This document shows, one piece after another, positions 34,433-44,613 of a DNA stretch of 64,000 nucleotides. Under the pieces are notes generated by a model. The model was given only the letters and a program-made list of their open reading frames with translations, did no database searches and was not told where the DNA came from. Where the stretch lies: the NCBI GenBank assembly GCA_048054495.1, contig JBGMQN010000131.1:5977-69976 (forward strand), written 5' to 3'. The position numbers and the translations under genes are program-made. How positions within the stretch are numbered: the first letter of the stretch is position 1; the number at the start of each line of letters is the position of its first letter. The stretch is from JADFRG01 sp048054495 (GTDB lineage: Bacteria > Chloroflexota > Anaerolineae > Anaerolineales > E44-bin32).

Positions 34433-36432
34433 GTGAGCGCATCCGGTTCCGAATCTGACCAAGCACTCCCTCAGTCGAGGGATTCCACACTCCTCGGATC
34501 GGAAGTCGCCCTGCGCGAGGCCGATCGGCCAACCCCTGACGTCTTCGAACAAGCACAAAGCCGACTAGCGGCGTATTTCACCGCACGCCGACGACGCATC
34601 TGGCGCGAATATCTCACCGCCTATGCGTTAATCGCGCCGGCCATGTTGCTCATCTTCGTCTTTGGCCTATTCCCGGTTGTCTTCGCGCTTTATGTAAGCC
34701 TGCACAAGTGGCTGATTCTGCGGGGCGAATTTAGAGGCTTGACGAACTATGTAGGCAACGTTGGCAACTTTGCCTACATTGTGTTGTTCGCGCTATCCGT
34801 CGGGGCACTGGTGGGTGCAGGTCTGCTCTTGCGAAAAGTGTATCGACAATCGCAAGAGGATCAGGTCAATCCGTGGCCACTCGCCATTCCCGGATTTCTA
34901 TACGCAGCCACCGTCCTGGCTTTCCTGCGTTGGTCTTTTTTCCAGCTGCCTGAATTCCTGGACATTGCCAAGAAGATGCGCGGCCTGGAGCGAACGCAGG
35001 AGCTATTCCTTCGACTGTTGAATGAGGCGTTCCGGGCTGAGATCGTCTATCCTTCCTGGCTTCTTTTCGCTCGGCTGTTTGGGCTCGCGCTCGTCGTGGG
35101 AGTCATCTTTAGTCTCTGGCGGCGAGTTCCAAACAGCGCTAAGTATCAGTCCAACCTGGCCTTCATATGGCTCGCTATCGCCACTGGAATTGGACTCTTG
35201 ATATTTACCTACGACGCAGTCGGCGAGGCATACGATCTGGCGGTGGATACCGGCGTAGATCCTGGAGTCTGGCCGCAGCTCATAGCGATCACGTCCGGCT
35301 TCTTGCTGCTTGGCGTGGCCTGGATCATTTGGCGCAGCGCTGAGAGACAGCCTTCGACCCTTCAGTTCGCCATCCGAATCCTGGCAGCCATCATGCTGAT
35401 GGTGGGCGCAGTGGTGCTGATTATTGAAATTCCCACCATCGTAGCTGCTGGCGACAAAGATCTGTGGCAGGGGCTCAAGGTGACTGTGTTCTTCTCGTTA
35501 GGCACGGTGCCGATACAACTCACGATCGCCATATTCCTGGCGGTGATTTTGTTTCAAAAGCTAAGAGGTTCTACCACCTTTCGGATTATCTTCTTCCTCC
35601 CCTATGTGACACCGTTTCTGGCAAGTGCAACTGTCTTTACGTTGATGTTTTCCGATCGCGCGCAAGCACCGATCAATAGGCTGCTCGCACTGATTGGGAT
35701 CCAGGCCCAGCGGTGGCTGCGCGAGCCAAAAGGAATCTTGAGCATGGCGACCAAGACGCTCGGCATTGAGGGCTATCCGGACGCGGTCCTTCCCACCTGG
35801 TTCCCCGTGGATCTATCTGCTCTACTGGCCGATTGGATGGCCGGGCCAAGCCAGGCATTGATTGTTGTCATCATGCTCTCAATCTGGACTTTCGTGGGTT
35901 ACAACGTGGTGATCTACCTGGCCGGCCTGGGAAACATCCCCACCGAGATCACCGAAGCGGCGGAGATCGATGGCGCCAACCGCTGGGATGTTTTCCGCTA
36001 CATCACGTTCCCGCTGCTCTCTCCCACAACCTATTTCCTCTCGCTGATCGCGGTGATGGGAACGTTCAAAGCGTTCAACAGTATCTGGCTCCTGCGGCAG
36101 TCTGTGGGCACCGCGCTCGGTTCAATTGAGACCTTTAGCGTAGTGATCTTCGAGGAATTCTTCGTCAAGACTCGTTATGGATATGCTTCTGCCATGGCAT
36201 TCGTTTTGTTCGCCATCATTCTCAGNNNNNNNNNNNNNNNNNNNNNNNNNNNNNNNNNNNNNNNNNNNNNNNNNNNNNNNNNNNNNNNNNNNNNNNNNNN
36301 NNNNNNNNNNNNNNNNNNNNNNNNNCTCGTTATGGATATGCTTCTGCCATGGCATTCGTTTTGTTCGCCATCATTCTCAGCCTCACCTTTATCAACCACC
36401 GCATCCAGGGCAGGCAAGTGTTCTATGGCTAA
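34433..36432 (+). CDS. Sugar ABC transporter permease, MalF type, extended (assembly gap inside)
   Basis: Inner-membrane permease of a carbohydrate ABC importer. After collapsing the gap artefact it has 614 residues and ends at TAA 36430-36432. The C-terminal half is the normal permease core with the EAA loop EITEAAEIDGANRWDVFRYI. The N-terminal half adds several extra membrane helices (for example YALIAPAMLLIFVFGLFPVV and later segments near residues 120-330), making it about twice the length of usual MalF-like subunits. It starts with GTG 34433 and overlaps the next permease by eight bases. Confidence 0.87.
36171..36380. repeat. Assembly gap: 100 N flanked by an exact 55-base duplication
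   Basis: 36171-36225 equals 36326-36380, with Ns between. Without it the MalF-like permease reads through to a stop at 36432 and separates cleanly from the MalG-like gene. Confidence 0.93.
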
Positions 36433-37318
36433 CGCGACGGTAGAGACGCAATCGATCTCCGAAACACAGAGAGGAGTCAGACTCCCCAGGGTCAGCACTT
36501 GGCGGCTGTTCAGCTACGCCGTGCTATTGCTTGGAGCGGCAATATCACTGATCCCATTCTTGTGGATGATCAGCACTTCGCTCATGACGCTTGGTGAAGC
36601 AATTGCTGGGAGGCTCATCCCGAGCGCGCCGCAATTTGGAAATTTCATCGACGCCTGGACCGGCGCGGAGTTCTCGCGCTTTATGCTGAACAGCGTACTT
36701 ATCACCATGATCACACTCGCCGGCGAGCTTACCGTCAGCGTCATGGCGGCTTATGCGTTCGCACGCCTGGAATTTCCTGGACGAAACCTGATCTTTGGGA
36801 TTCTGCTCGCCTCCCTGATGATCCCTGGCATGGTGCTGATCATTCCCAATTTGCTGACCGTTACATGGCTCGGCAGGGTGGGGCCCATCGCCTGGATCGA
36901 TAATTGGCCCGCGCTCACCATCCCGTTCATGGGCAGCATCTTTTCGATATTCCTGCTGCGTCAATTCTTTGCGCAGATCCCGGATGAATTATTTGACGCA
37001 GCGAAGATCGATGGGGCAGGCCATCTTAGGATCCTGACCCGAGTCGTACTTCCTCTATCGACCGCGCCTATCATGGTGATCATCGTCCTTTCCTTCATTG
37101 GATCATGGAACGCGCTCGCCTGGCCGCTGTTGGTGACGAATACGAATGAGTGGCTACCGATCTCTGTAGGCCTGTACAACTTTGTCTCCGACGCGGGGAG
37201 CGAGATGAATTTGATCATGGCCGGTTCAGTGATCACTATCGTTCCTATCCTCGTGTTGTACTTCCTCACACAGCGACAGTTCACCGAGAGCATCGCTCGC
37301 AGCGGATTGAAAGGCTAG
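36425..37318 (+). CDS. Sugar ABC transporter permease, MalG type
   Basis: Second permease of the importer, 297 residues with six membrane helices. The EAA loop ELFDAAKIDGAGHLRILTRV, which docks the ATPase, is intact. ATG 36425 overlaps the stop of the first permease by eight bases. Read through the Ns, the two permeases appear as one fused frame, which is an artefact. No ATPase gene lies in the cluster, so a shared MsmK/UgpC-type subunit from elsewhere is expected. Confidence 0.9.
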   Translation: MANATVETQSISETQRGVRLPRVSTWRLFSYAVLLLGAAISLIPFLWMISTSLMTLGEAIAGRLIPSAPQFGNFIDAWTGAEFSRFMLNSVLITMITLAGELTVSVMAAYAFARLEFPGRNLIFGILLASLMIPGMVLIIPNLLTVTWLGRVGPIAWIDNWPALTIPFMGSIFSIFLLRQFFAQIPDELFDAAKIDGAGHLRILTRVVLPLSTAPIMVIIVLSFIGSWNALAWPLLVTNTNEWLPISVGLYNFVSDAGSEMNLIMAGSVITIVPILVLYFLTQRQFTESIARSGLKG

Positions 37319-37464
37319 TTCCGAACTACGCCATAATTTGTTTACAATATAGCGCGTTAAATCCTGAGGAGGTGCTGAGGAGAGAACATCGCCATTCGAA
37401 GTGCATCGCAGTTTTCAAACTGGGCCACAGAGAGCCCAAACCCCCAAACCTTGAGGAGGAGTAA

Positions 37465-38880
37465 ATGACTGGCAAGAGATGGATGAGTATGATAGCGCTT
37501 GGCTTGCTCGTTTCATTGGTGGCGGCCGCGTGCGCCACCGCGACTCCGGAACCGGCGCCAGAACCGACCGATGCGCCGGCTGTTGAGCCGACCGAGAAGC
37601 CAAAGGAAGAGGCGCCGACTGAGGAGCCGATGCCTGAGTCGATGCTCGAGGGCGACCCGACCGGGCAGAACGTAGTCTTCTGGACCCCATGGGGCACTGG
37701 CGTCCAACAGGAAACCATGACCGCCCTGGTCTCCGACTTCAACGCCACCAATGAGTATGGCATAAGCGTTGAGGAGATAGCGCAAGGTAGGCAGGGCGAT
37801 CTGGAGCAGGCCGTTAACGCCGCCATTGCAACCGGCGAGCTGCCGAACATCACCGCTGGCTTCCCGAACGGGCTGTCGCGCTGGTACGGACTGGGTGTGA
37901 TCGCCGCTCTGAACGATTTCATTGCCGATCCGGTTTACGGCACGGGCGCGGACGTTGTGAAAGACATCTCCCCGGCTGCGTTCGCCGCCGGCACCCTGGC
38001 AGATGGAACACAAATTGGGATCCCGGTGCATCAGTCTGCACAGGTGAACTTCTACAACTTTACCTGGGGACAGGAGCTTGGATTTGCTGGCCCGCCGCAG
38101 ACCTCGGCCGAGTTCAAGGAACAGGCCTGCGCCGCCCGGGCAGCCAACGACGCCGATGATAACCCGGACAATGATGGCACCGGCGGCTATGTCTACTTCC
38201 CTAGCGCGTCCACTGTGATGCCGTGGGTCTGGGCCTTCGGCGGTGAGGCGGTAACGGCAGACGGCTCGGCCTACGAAATGAACAGTCAGGCCTGGTTGGA
38301 TGCGGCCATATTCTTGAAGGACCTGGTGGATAGCGGATGCACGATCTCTACTCCAAGCTTCCCAAATCCTGAGTTTGCCGGGCGCCTTACATTGTTCACG
38401 ACCAGCTCCACCGCCGGCATTCCGTTCCAGCGTGGTGCGATGGAGGAAGCTGGCAACGAGGACGTTTGGGGTGCAATCCCGTTCTCGGGACCTGACGGCG
38501 ATCAGGTTGTGAATGCCTTCGGTCAAATGCTGGGAATTGTACAGACCAATCCCGACCAGGATTTGGCCAGCTGGATATTCCTGAAATGGTTGACTTCTCC
38601 CGAGACACAGAGCAGGTGGGTTCAGGCGACCCAGTACTTCCCCTCGATGGGAGCTACGGATGTCGGCGCACTGCCTACTGACGATCCTATCTGGGCCGGC
38701 GCTCTGGAGCTGCTGCCACTGGGCAAGGCCGAGCCAAACCTTCCATCCTGGGGATCAGTTCGCGGCGCGATCCAGGATGCAGGCTTTGCATTTGCGGATG
38801 CTGCGGATGAGGCGGCAGTCCGAGCCGTTCTGGATGCTTTGAACGAAGAAGCAGCCGCTCTGCTTGCCGAATCGCAGTAG
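37465..38880 (+). CDS. Extracellular sugar-binding lipoprotein (family 1 solute-binding protein)
   Basis: Substrate receptor for the importer encoded just upstream, 471 residues. A lipoprotein signal with lipobox VAAAC is followed by a Pro/Glu/Thr-rich linker (residues 24-60), then a family 1 binding fold: VVFWTPWGTGVQQETM, ITAGFPNGLSRWYGLG, GIPVHQSAQVNFYN, and the C-terminal FLKWLTSPETQSRWVQATQYF. ATG 37465 has an AGGAGGAG ribosome-binding site. It is followed by a strong terminator. Confidence 0.9.
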   Translation: MTGKRWMSMIALGLLVSLVAAACATATPEPAPEPTDAPAVEPTEKPKEEAPTEEPMPESMLEGDPTGQNVVFWTPWGTGVQQETMTALVSDFNATNEYGISVEEIAQGRQGDLEQAVNAAIATGELPNITAGFPNGLSRWYGLGVIAALNDFIADPVYGTGADVVKDISPAAFAAGTLADGTQIGIPVHQSAQVNFYNFTWGQELGFAGPPQTSAEFKEQACAARAANDADDNPDNDGTGGYVYFPSASTVMPWVWAFGGEAVTADGSAYEMNSQAWLDAAIFLKDLVDSGCTISTPSFPNPEFAGRLTLFTTSSTAGIPFQRGAMEEAGNEDVWGAIPFSGPDGDQVVNAFGQMLGIVQTNPDQDLASWIFLKWLTSPETQSRWVQATQYFPSMGATDVGALPTDDPIWAGALELLPLGKAEPNLPSWGSVRGAIQDAGFAFADAADEAAVRAVLDALNEEAAALLAESQ

Positions 38881-38905
38881 CTGAGAACGATTTGGTTCAA
38901 GACGA

Positions 38906-38943
38906 ATCTCCCACTGGGACCCGTCTCAGTGGGAGATTGTTTT
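38906..38943 (+). terminator. Intrinsic terminator of the sugar importer operon
   Basis: Perfect 11-bp stem ATCTCCCACTG / CAGTGGGAGAT with a 10-base loop (38906-38937), followed by TGTTTTG. Confidence 0.9.
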
Positions 38944-38972
38944 GTTTGAGATGGTCGTAGAATAGCCAGCGT

Positions 38973-40160
38973 ATGTCTATGAACCGGCTGATCAAGCTCA
39001 CCATCATCTCCCCGCTCGTATTTCTCGCCGCATGTGTATTGCCCAGCCCGACTCAGCTCGCCGAAACCCCGGCTACGGCAATCGAGACTGCGGCCTCGAC
39101 AAGCGAGGCTCCTGATCCTTCAGCCACCGTCGAGGATGCCACGGCGACGGCGACTTCACCGCCGACCTTATCCGCCGACGCAGCCCGAAGCAATGATTAC
39201 CAATTCATGCAACGGCCCGGCGGCGATGCTATCCGCGTGATGAGCTACAACGTGAATTGGGATTCAATCTTTCCGGACGATGATCCTAATAATCATGACT
39301 TTCGAGAATTCGACCGGGCTGAGGCTTTCGTGCGTGTGATGCGTGCCGTTCAACCAGACATCGTCTGTCTGCAGGAGATCAACTACCTGCGCAGCTCAGA
39401 GGATTTGGGCGAGTTTCTGACTCAGGTGATGGGATCAGCGGAAGACGAGATCTGGCAGGCCGCCAACGTACGAGACAACGTGATCGCTACCCAATTCGAG
39501 TTGATCGAGGAAGGATATGAGCTAGCAGAAGGAAGCGTTAGAGCCAATCTCCCCCAGGCGGCCGCTCTTATCGATTTGCCCGATGAGCAGTTTGGTGACT
39601 CAGACCTGAACTTAATCTGCGCCCACTTCAAGGCGGGTGGCCAATATGGCGATATCTTACAGAGAGCAAACCAGGCGGATGCCATCATGGCCTATGTCAG
39701 GGATTTCAGGACTCCCGGTGGCGAATTGGATCTGGATCCCGGCTCTCCGTTCGTCATCTTGGGGGACTTCAACGTCTACGAAACCGATCCGCATCTCCAG
39801 CTACAGACCCTGGTCAGCGGCGATATTTCCAATGAGGATCGCTACGGCGAGGATCTGCAACCAGACTGGGATGAGACTCCGCTCGAGGATGTGGTGCCTA
39901 GCCACAATGGGCTGGGCGACGAGTTCTACACCTGGAGAAATGACGCCGAACCGTTCAATCCGGGAGCCTTGGATCGAATCATCTACTCGGATAGTGTGCT
40001 GAATGTAGTAAATGCTTTTGTGCTCAACACCATGATGCTTTCCGATCGAGCGCTGGCCGCGCTGGGCCTGCAAGCGGACGATGTGTTGCTCGATGCCGAG
40101 TCAGGCTATTACGATCATCTCCCGATCGTTGTCGACTTTGTTATCACCGATTTCCCGTGA
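38973..40160 (+). CDS. Secreted lipoprotein of the endonuclease/exonuclease/phosphatase family
   Basis: A 395-residue lipoprotein (lipobox FLAAC) with a Thr/Ala/Pro-rich linker to about residue 70 and an EEP catalytic fold: RVMSYNVNWDS, the metal ligand Glu in VCLQEIN, ICAHFKA, the FVILGDFNVYETDP block, LDRIIYSD and the C-terminal YYDHLPIVVDF. All main catalytic residues are recognisable. Members hydrolyse nucleic acids, phospholipids or inositol phosphates; as a surface phosphodiesterase it could provide phosphate, but the substrate is not determined. Confidence 0.82.
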   Translation: MSMNRLIKLTIISPLVFLAACVLPSPTQLAETPATAIETAASTSEAPDPSATVEDATATATSPPTLSADAARSNDYQFMQRPGGDAIRVMSYNVNWDSIFPDDDPNNHDFREFDRAEAFVRVMRAVQPDIVCLQEINYLRSSEDLGEFLTQVMGSAEDEIWQAANVRDNVIATQFELIEEGYELAEGSVRANLPQAAALIDLPDEQFGDSDLNLICAHFKAGGQYGDILQRANQADAIMAYVRDFRTPGGELDLDPGSPFVILGDFNVYETDPHLQLQTLVSGDISNEDRYGEDLQPDWDETPLEDVVPSHNGLGDEFYTWRNDAEPFNPGALDRIIYSDSVLNVVNAFVLNTMMLSDRALAALGLQADDVLLDAESGYYDHLPIVVDFVITDFP

Positions 40161-40257
40161 TCCGCCTCCGCAAGTGTGCGCGGGCGGCAGCATGCGAGCA
40201 GAGCTCGCCGTCTAGCGAACCCCTCGCGTCCCTTCGAATCTCACTAACAAGCCTCTG

Positions 40258-41544
40258 ATGTCGACCACACTCGAATCCACACTAAAGAGAGTAGTGGAAC
40301 ACCGCCTCCCCGACCTCGATCTTGGGCCCGAGGCGATTCACCCCGCTTATGACGGACTCTCCATCTTGAATGTGCCCTCCAGCATTTGCCGCTGGTTGGG
40401 AGCCCCAGAGCTTGCTCACCCGCCGATCGACCATGCAGAATTTGATGATCTGGCGTCCGGTGCCAGGCAGATAGTCGTAGCGTTGGTGGATGCGGTGGGC
40501 TTGAGCTTGTTTGAACGCTGGGTAGAGGGCCGTGCGAATGCGCTTCAGCCGCTCGTGAGCGCAGGGATACTGGGCGCGCTTACCTCGGTAGTTCCCTCCA
40601 CAACAAGCGCGGCACTAACGACTTTGTGGACAGGCCGCTCACCGGCCGAACACGGTGTGCTGGGCTACGAGCTGTTTCTCAGAGAGTACGGCATGGTAGC
40701 CAACATGATCACGCATGCGCCGGCCAGTTACGCGGGCCAGGTGGGTTCCCTGTCTCATGCCGGCTTCGACCCGGACACTTTCTTGCCGGTACCCACGATT
40801 GGCCCCCACCTGTCGGCATCCGGCGCCGAGACGCATGCCTTCCTCCACCACGCCATCGCCGGATCGGGTCTGTCGCGAATGCACTACGCAGAAGTTGATT
40901 TGCATTCCTTTGCCGGCCTGGCGGACCTTTGGATCAGCGTGCGCCAGCTTCTCGAGAAACGATCTAAGCAACGCCGGTTGATCTGGACCTACTTCGGTGA
41001 AGTGGATAACCTCGCACACCGCCATGGGCCAAATGACGAACGAGTAGAAGCGGCTTTCGGGCAATTCGCCGATTCGTTAATCGCCAACTTCGTCGATCCC
41101 CTGACGCCTGAGGCTCGTAAGGACACTCTGTTTATTCTCATGGCGGATCATGGTCAGGTGGCGACCCGCAAGGATCCCCACTTCGAGCTGCGCAATCACC
41201 CGGACTTGGTCCGTCGGCTGCACATGCTCCCTTCGGGCGAGAACCGCCTCGCCTACCTATATCCAAGGCCGGGCCAGGCCGATGCGGTCGAAGAATACAT
41301 CGCCCGAACCTGGCCACGCATGTTCCGAATGCTGGCGTCTGACCACGCACTTGCGGCTGGGTTGTTTGGCCCCGGTCAACCAGCTAAAGCCGCTCGCAGC
41401 CGAATCGGCGACCGGCTGGCTCTCAGTCAGGGCGAGGGTTATCTCTGGTGGGCTGCCAAGGACAATCCGCTCCTCGGCCGGCACGGCAGCGTCACTTCGG
41501 AAGAGATGCTCGTGCCGTTCCTGATGGTCAGGCTGGACGCGTAG
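40258..41544 (+). CDS. Alkaline phosphatase superfamily phosphodiesterase/nucleotide pyrophosphatase
   Basis: A 428-residue enzyme of the type I phosphodiesterase/nucleotide pyrophosphatase group. Metal ligand Asp in VALVDAVG, nucleophile in VPSTTSAALTTLWTGRSPAE, second metal site in YFGEVDNLAHRHG and ILMADHGQVATRKDPHFEL. It has no signal peptide, so it should act in the cytoplasm. The TTLWTG pattern is characteristic of the family. It follows the EEP lipoprotein by 97 bases and might share its regulation. Confidence 0.8.
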   Translation: MSTTLESTLKRVVEHRLPDLDLGPEAIHPAYDGLSILNVPSSICRWLGAPELAHPPIDHAEFDDLASGARQIVVALVDAVGLSLFERWVEGRANALQPLVSAGILGALTSVVPSTTSAALTTLWTGRSPAEHGVLGYELFLREYGMVANMITHAPASYAGQVGSLSHAGFDPDTFLPVPTIGPHLSASGAETHAFLHHAIAGSGLSRMHYAEVDLHSFAGLADLWISVRQLLEKRSKQRRLIWTYFGEVDNLAHRHGPNDERVEAAFGQFADSLIANFVDPLTPEARKDTLFILMADHGQVATRKDPHFELRNHPDLVRRLHMLPSGENRLAYLYPRPGQADAVEEYIARTWPRMFRMLASDHALAAGLFGPGQPAKAARSRIGDRLALSQGEGYLWWAAKDNPLLGRHGSVTSEEMLVPFLMVRLDA

Positions 41545-41595
41545 GCGACCCGCTGGGCCGCGACTTGAACGCCGAGATACATGCCGGCACGCTTA

Positions 41596-42222
41596 CTAGG
41601 CGAGCCGCTCTTCCTTCCAAATGTCGGCGCGATTGTGATAGCCGGCCTGCTCCCAGAAGCCGAGCCGATCTTCTTCCAGGAATTCCAGCCCGCGCAACCA
41701 CTTCCCACCTTTCCAGAAATAAGGCTGTAGGAGATGCTCGCGACCGAGGATCGAGCCCACGATCCCGCGCAGCGGATACCCGTGGTCCGGGCTGATGGGT
41801 TGCCCGTCGAAGTGGGTGGCCAGAAGGAAGTTGTCGGCCAGGGCCACTTCAATTGGTACGTTGACCGTGAATCCGTATTCGCAGTGCTGGAGCATGTGAT
41901 GTGCGCTGGGCTTGAGGGTGATCGGCCCCTCGTCCACTAAGGTCCGGATAGAAACCCCCTCCCACTCCGTATCGAACTTGCTCCACCGGGTGACGCAGTG
42001 GATGTCCATCACCAGTTTGGTGCGGGGGAGGTCTTGAAACTCTTCCCAGGACCAGCGCTTTTCCTCTTCCACTTCCCCGAACACTCGGAAGTCCCAGGTT
42101 TCGGGATCGAAACGCGACACCGGTCCGTAGTGCAGCACTGGGAATTTATTGGTGAGCGACTGACCGGGCGGCAGTCTGCCCTCCTGTTTTAGTCGCTGCT
42201 CTTCCTTCCTACGTGTGAACAC
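41596..42222 (-). CDS. Molybdopterin-dependent oxidoreductase (sulfite oxidase/YedY-like)
   Basis: A 208-residue molybdenum-cofactor domain. The Cys that ligates Mo is in LVMDIHCVTRWSKFDTEWEG, followed by HCEYGFTVNVPIEVAL and HGYPLRGIVGSILG, all typical of the sulfite-oxidase fold. There is no Tat signal and no haem or dimerisation domain, so this is a short cytoplasmic member; the MsrP (YedY) catalytic subunit is the nearest analogue. Start is GTG 42222. The substrate is unknown. Confidence 0.8.
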   Translation of the reverse strand: MFTRRKEEQRLKQEGRLPPGQSLTNKFPVLHYGPVSRFDPETWDFRVFGEVEEEKRWSWEEFQDLPRTKLVMDIHCVTRWSKFDTEWEGVSIRTLVDEGPITLKPSAHHMLQHCEYGFTVNVPIEVALADNFLLATHFDGQPISPDHGYPLRGIVGSILGREHLLQPYFWKGGKWLRGLEFLEEDRLGFWEQAGYHNRADIWKEERLA

Positions 42223-42529
42223 CTGGTTCGATCTCCCGACGCATCGGGCGGATTATATCAAGGCGGGCTTATGGGTTGGTTGCCCACAATCTTGCCGAGT
42301 CTCAGCTCAGCGGTGGGCCAACCGCGCCGAGCTGCTTCCACCACTTTCCGCGCACTATGGTCCGCCTACAGCTAGAGCAGGCTGCGCGATTTCTGCACTT
42401 GCGATGCGATCGGTACTGCTCGACTATGGAGTATTAGCGCAGTGCCCCGTAGTCTGGATGGGCCTGGGCGGGAACTCCTGGGCCTTTATGAACGTCTATG
42501 AGCATACGAGGGAAGGAAGGGTAAAGACA

Positions 42530-44095
42530 ATGAAGTGTTCAAGCTTAATTGCTGCCGCAACCCAGAGCACTCGCTCCGTAACCGAGAGTCTCCGAGGGTA
42601 CTCATGGCAGCCCAGCGGTGTACGGCGGCGAGCGGTCCTTGTTATCCTCGGTCTGGCTGCATTGGCGGTCGCCTGCACCGGACAGCGTGCTACAGATGAA
42701 CCGGTAATTCCAACCCGGACTTCAATCGCGGAAGCGGCGGAAACGACGGTTGCATTGACGGTTTACAACGAGGGCACTGCGCTCGTGCGCGACCGCCGCG
42801 CGTTCGACTTCTCGCGGGGATTCAATGAGATCGCCTTCACCGACGTAGCGGCTTCTATAGACCCCACCAGCGTGCTCTTCAAATCGCTGACGGATCCCAC
42901 GGGAACTTCCATCCTCGAACAAAACTACCAGTACGACCTGGTGGACTCCAACGCGCTGTTCAAGAAATATCTGGACCAGCTCATCCGCGTGGTGACTGAA
43001 GACGGCACCCTGTACGAGGGTCGTCTGCTTAGCTCACAGGGAGGCATCATTCTGCAGGACGAAGGCGGACAGGTCTCCGTTATCAGCGGAAGCGTGCAGG
43101 AAGTCTCGTTCCCTGAACTGCCGGAGGGGCTGATCACGCGACCCACGCTGGTCTGGCAGCTGATGGCGGACCAAGCCGGCTCACAGGAGGTGGAGATCAC
43201 CTACCTGACGGGCGGGATCTCCTGGCAGGCCGACTATGTCGTGCTTCTGGGAAGTGACGAGCAGACGATTGACCTGGACGGCTGGGTCACCCTGCGGAAC
43301 ACGAGCGGGACCACCTACCAGGACGCACGCCTGAAGCTGATCGCGGGCGATCTCCAGCGGCAGCCCCAGCCCGGATTTGCAGGTCAGGACCTGCGGTTCG
43401 CAGCCGAGGCAGATCTAGCGGCCGCACCCGTCGAGCAGCGGGAATTCTTTGAGTATAAGCTTTACGAGGTGCCGCGGCCGGTCACGGTTAAGAACAACGA
43501 GAACAAGCAGATCGAGTTCGTGTCGGTCAACGAAGTTCCTGCCGAAAAGTTCTTCGTCTATGACGCACTTCAGTGTCGCAACAATTACTGGTATTGCAGC
43601 TTCTACGGATACCCCCAGACCGACCCCTCCTATGGGATCGCCTCCAACCCCAAGGTCATGGTGCTGCTTGAGTTCGACACGGAACAGGCCAAGGCCGACC
43701 TGCCCAAAGGTAGGGTGCGTGTCTACCAAGAGGATATCGACGGCGCCGCGCTGTTGATCGGTGAGGACACCATCGACCATACGCCAGAGGGCGAGACGGT
43801 AAGACTGTACGTCGGGGATGCGTTCGATATCGTTGGCGAACGAATCCAGACCGACTTCCGGCGACCCTCCGACAAGACCCTCGAAGAATCGTTCGAGATC
43901 ACGCTCCGCAACCACAAGGACGAGGCGGTGGAGGTGCGAGTGGTCGAACACCTCTTCCGCTGGAGCGAGTGGCGCGTCCTTCGGTCCAGCTACGACTTCG
44001 AGAAGCTGGACTCATCGACCATCGAGTTCCGGGTCAGGATCCCGGCCGATGGGGAAATCACCCTGGACTACGACGTTCGTTACAACTGGCCGTAA
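42530..44095 (+). CDS. DUF4139-domain lipoprotein
   Basis: A 521-residue protein whose beta-rich body (TVYNEGTALVRDRRAFDFSR, EVEITYLTGGISWQADYVVL, WVTLRNTSGTTYQDARLKLI, and the C-terminal DGEITLDYDVRY) matches the DUF4139 family. ATG 42530 has GGAAGG upstream; the frame is open further 5' but without conservation. An unusually long N-region of about 35 residues precedes a hydrophobic segment with lipobox LAVAC. Function is unknown. The 300 bases upstream hold no other gene. Confidence 0.77.
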   Translation: MKCSSLIAAATQSTRSVTESLRGYSWQPSGVRRRAVLVILGLAALAVACTGQRATDEPVIPTRTSIAEAAETTVALTVYNEGTALVRDRRAFDFSRGFNEIAFTDVAASIDPTSVLFKSLTDPTGTSILEQNYQYDLVDSNALFKKYLDQLIRVVTEDGTLYEGRLLSSQGGIILQDEGGQVSVISGSVQEVSFPELPEGLITRPTLVWQLMADQAGSQEVEITYLTGGISWQADYVVLLGSDEQTIDLDGWVTLRNTSGTTYQDARLKLIAGDLQRQPQPGFAGQDLRFAAEADLAAAPVEQREFFEYKLYEVPRPVTVKNNENKQIEFVSVNEVPAEKFFVYDALQCRNNYWYCSFYGYPQTDPSYGIASNPKVMVLLEFDTEQAKADLPKGRVRVYQEDIDGAALLIGEDTIDHTPEGETVRLYVGDAFDIVGERIQTDFRRPSDKTLEESFEITLRNHKDEAVEVRVVEHLFRWSEWRVLRSSYDFEKLDSSTIEFRVRIPADGEITLDYDVRYNWP

Positions 44096-44097
44096 GA

Positions 44098-44610
44098 GTG
44101 AGACCCAAACAAGTTGAGACCTCCGGACCGAGTCACCGTTCGGAGGTCTCTGCCTGCCGCCTGGTTGGATCGCGGCGGACCGTTTGGTTGCTGCTCCTCC
44201 TACCGATCCTGGTGGCCGGCTGTTCGCGAGCCGGATCGGCGTCGAGCGAGCCGCCGCATTACGCGGGCACGTTTGAAGCCAGTTGCTCTCCGGTCGATGC
44301 CCCGGCGATCCTTTTTGATCTCTACCGGCTGGGCGACCCGGAGCCGCCACAGGTCAGCATCGCCGTGTGGCGATTCGACTCTTTGATGGCGGGCAGCCAA
44401 ATCGAATTCGGGGATCGCGGAGGATACGGGGCGGCCTTCATCGGCGGGACTGAATGGATCCCCGCCGCAGATGGCGCAATTGGCCTAGAGAATTATGCGG
44501 AGGGAGAGGTCGCCAGCGGTTGGTTTTGGCTCGAGCTGGATGGCATCGACCGGATCGAAGGTCACTTCGAGGTGACCTGGAGCGATGCGGGGCCTGCAAT
44601 CTGCGGATGA
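44098..44610 (+). CDS. Small lipoprotein of unknown function
   Basis: A 170-residue protein starting at GTG 44098, two bases after the DUF4139 gene. A hydrophobic segment ends in lipobox LVAGC (about residue 41). The mature part is beta-rich, with alternating Gly/Trp/Phe (SGWFWLELDGIDRIEGHFEV). No family is recognised. It is probably co-expressed with the DUF4139 lipoprotein and convergent with the phosphoribosyltransferase gene. Confidence 0.65.
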   Translation: MRPKQVETSGPSHRSEVSACRLVGSRRTVWLLLLLPILVAGCSRAGSASSEPPHYAGTFEASCSPVDAPAILFDLYRLGDPEPPQVSIAVWRFDSLMAGSQIEFGDRGGYGAAFIGGTEWIPAADGAIGLENYAEGEVASGWFWLELDGIDRIEGHFEVTWSDAGPAICG

Positions 44611-44613
44611 AAG

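Noticed and set aside
34433..37318. Single fused 961-codon permease
   Set aside because: The fusion exists only when the Ns are translated. Collapsing the duplicated flank gives a stop at 36432 and a separate ATG at 36425.
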